Shown piece after piece: positions 5,703 through 5,788 of a stretch of 5,788 nt of DNA; within the stretch, counting starts at the first letter, position 1, and each line of letters begins with the position of its first letter. The stretch covers positions 9,028-14,815 of the forward strand of contig DLFY01000035.1 of assembly GCA_002482415.1 (NCBI GenBank), read 5' to 3'. The position numbers and the translations under genes were made by a program. A model generated the notes under the pieces. The model saw nothing but the letters and a program-made list of their open reading frames with translations. It did not search any database and was not told the DNA's origin. Source of the stretch: Phycisphaerales bacterium UBA7708. GTDB lineage: Bacteria; Planctomycetota; Phycisphaerae; Sedimentisphaerales; Anaerohalosphaeraceae.

Positions 5703-5713
5703 AAATAACCTCT
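5700..5713 (-). promoter_or_regulatory. Ribosome binding site fixing a TTG start for rnpA
   Basis: AGAGG (5713-5709) is followed by TTATTT and then TTG (5702-5700). Starting here gives [10 protein letters not shown], which fits the known beginning of RnpA proteins. No in-frame ATG occurs before residue 44, well inside the conserved domain. The non-ATG start may lower translation of this gene. Confidence 0.7.
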
Positions 5714-5731
5714 AAAATCAGGGAATCATTC

Positions 5732-5788
5732 TTAACTATATTGATCCTGCTTAAAAATTCCCGTTTTGTCGCGGCTAAGTACAGCAGC
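5732..5788 (-). CDS. C-terminal remnant of an upstream gene, possibly ribosomal protein L34
   Basis: A frame enters from the right edge and encodes AAVLSRDKTGIFKQDQYS before TAA at 5734-5732, leaving 29 bases before the rnpA start. Position and spacing are those expected for rpmH, which precedes rnpA in most bacteria, and VLSR is compatible with the L34 ending pattern VLxxRRxKGR. However, the remaining residues are less basic than usual, and the diagnostic GFRxRM core is outside the window. The assignment rests mainly on synteny. Confidence 0.33.
   Translation of the reverse strand, partial: AAVLSRDKTGIFKQDQYS

Overview
The window is a dense block of genes, all on the minus strand and read right to left. 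It has the look of a conserved chromosomal neighbourhood, not a mobile or accessory island. I saw no transposase, tRNA, CRISPR array or prophage gene. KdsA (Kdo synthesis for lipopolysaccharide) and a MlaD/MCE protein (lipid traffic between membranes) indicate a Gram-negative bacterium with an outer membrane. Base composition is moderate. The phylum cannot be fixed from the sequence alone. The gene mix, and a small acidic protein of a kind I associate with planctomycetes, suggest a Planctomycetes/Phycisphaerae-like organism; that is an inference.

Right part (5788 to 3407). A short C-terminal coding remnant, possibly ribosomal protein L34 (rpmH), precedes rnpA (RNase P protein), which starts at TTG with a good ribosome binding site. 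rnpA runs into a short MerR-type regulator, which runs into a MlaD-family gene. Each junction is an 8-base overlap of the form ATGnCTGA if the internal merR start is used. The MlaD protein carries a 41-residue tandem repeat near its C-terminus. A CYTH-domain protein follows after a gap of 29 bases.

Middle part (3406 to 596). A 75-base gap with a perfect 9-bp inverted repeat separates the CYTH gene from a diacylglycerol-kinase-family lipid kinase. Next come kdsA, with the residues of the metal-dependent enzyme class, and a radical SAM protein of the FGPVPSRRLG (COG0731-like) type, joined to kdsA by an ATGA overlap. Four of these products touch lipids, envelope sugar or polyphosphate-type substrates (MlaD, CYTH, lipid kinase, KdsA). 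An envelope theme riding on an rpmH-rnpA transcript is a reasonable inference.

Left part (595 to 1). A 227-base gap holds a 14-bp near-palindrome and a possible tiny plus-strand ORF. Beyond it lie an 80-codon hypothetical gene and, at the very edge, the first 22 codons of a probable XerC/XerD-type tyrosine recombinase. I see no clearly undescribed system. The most useful leads are the tightly coupled rnpA-merR-mlaD run, the dyad between the CYTH and lipid kinase genes, and the structured 369-595 gap.
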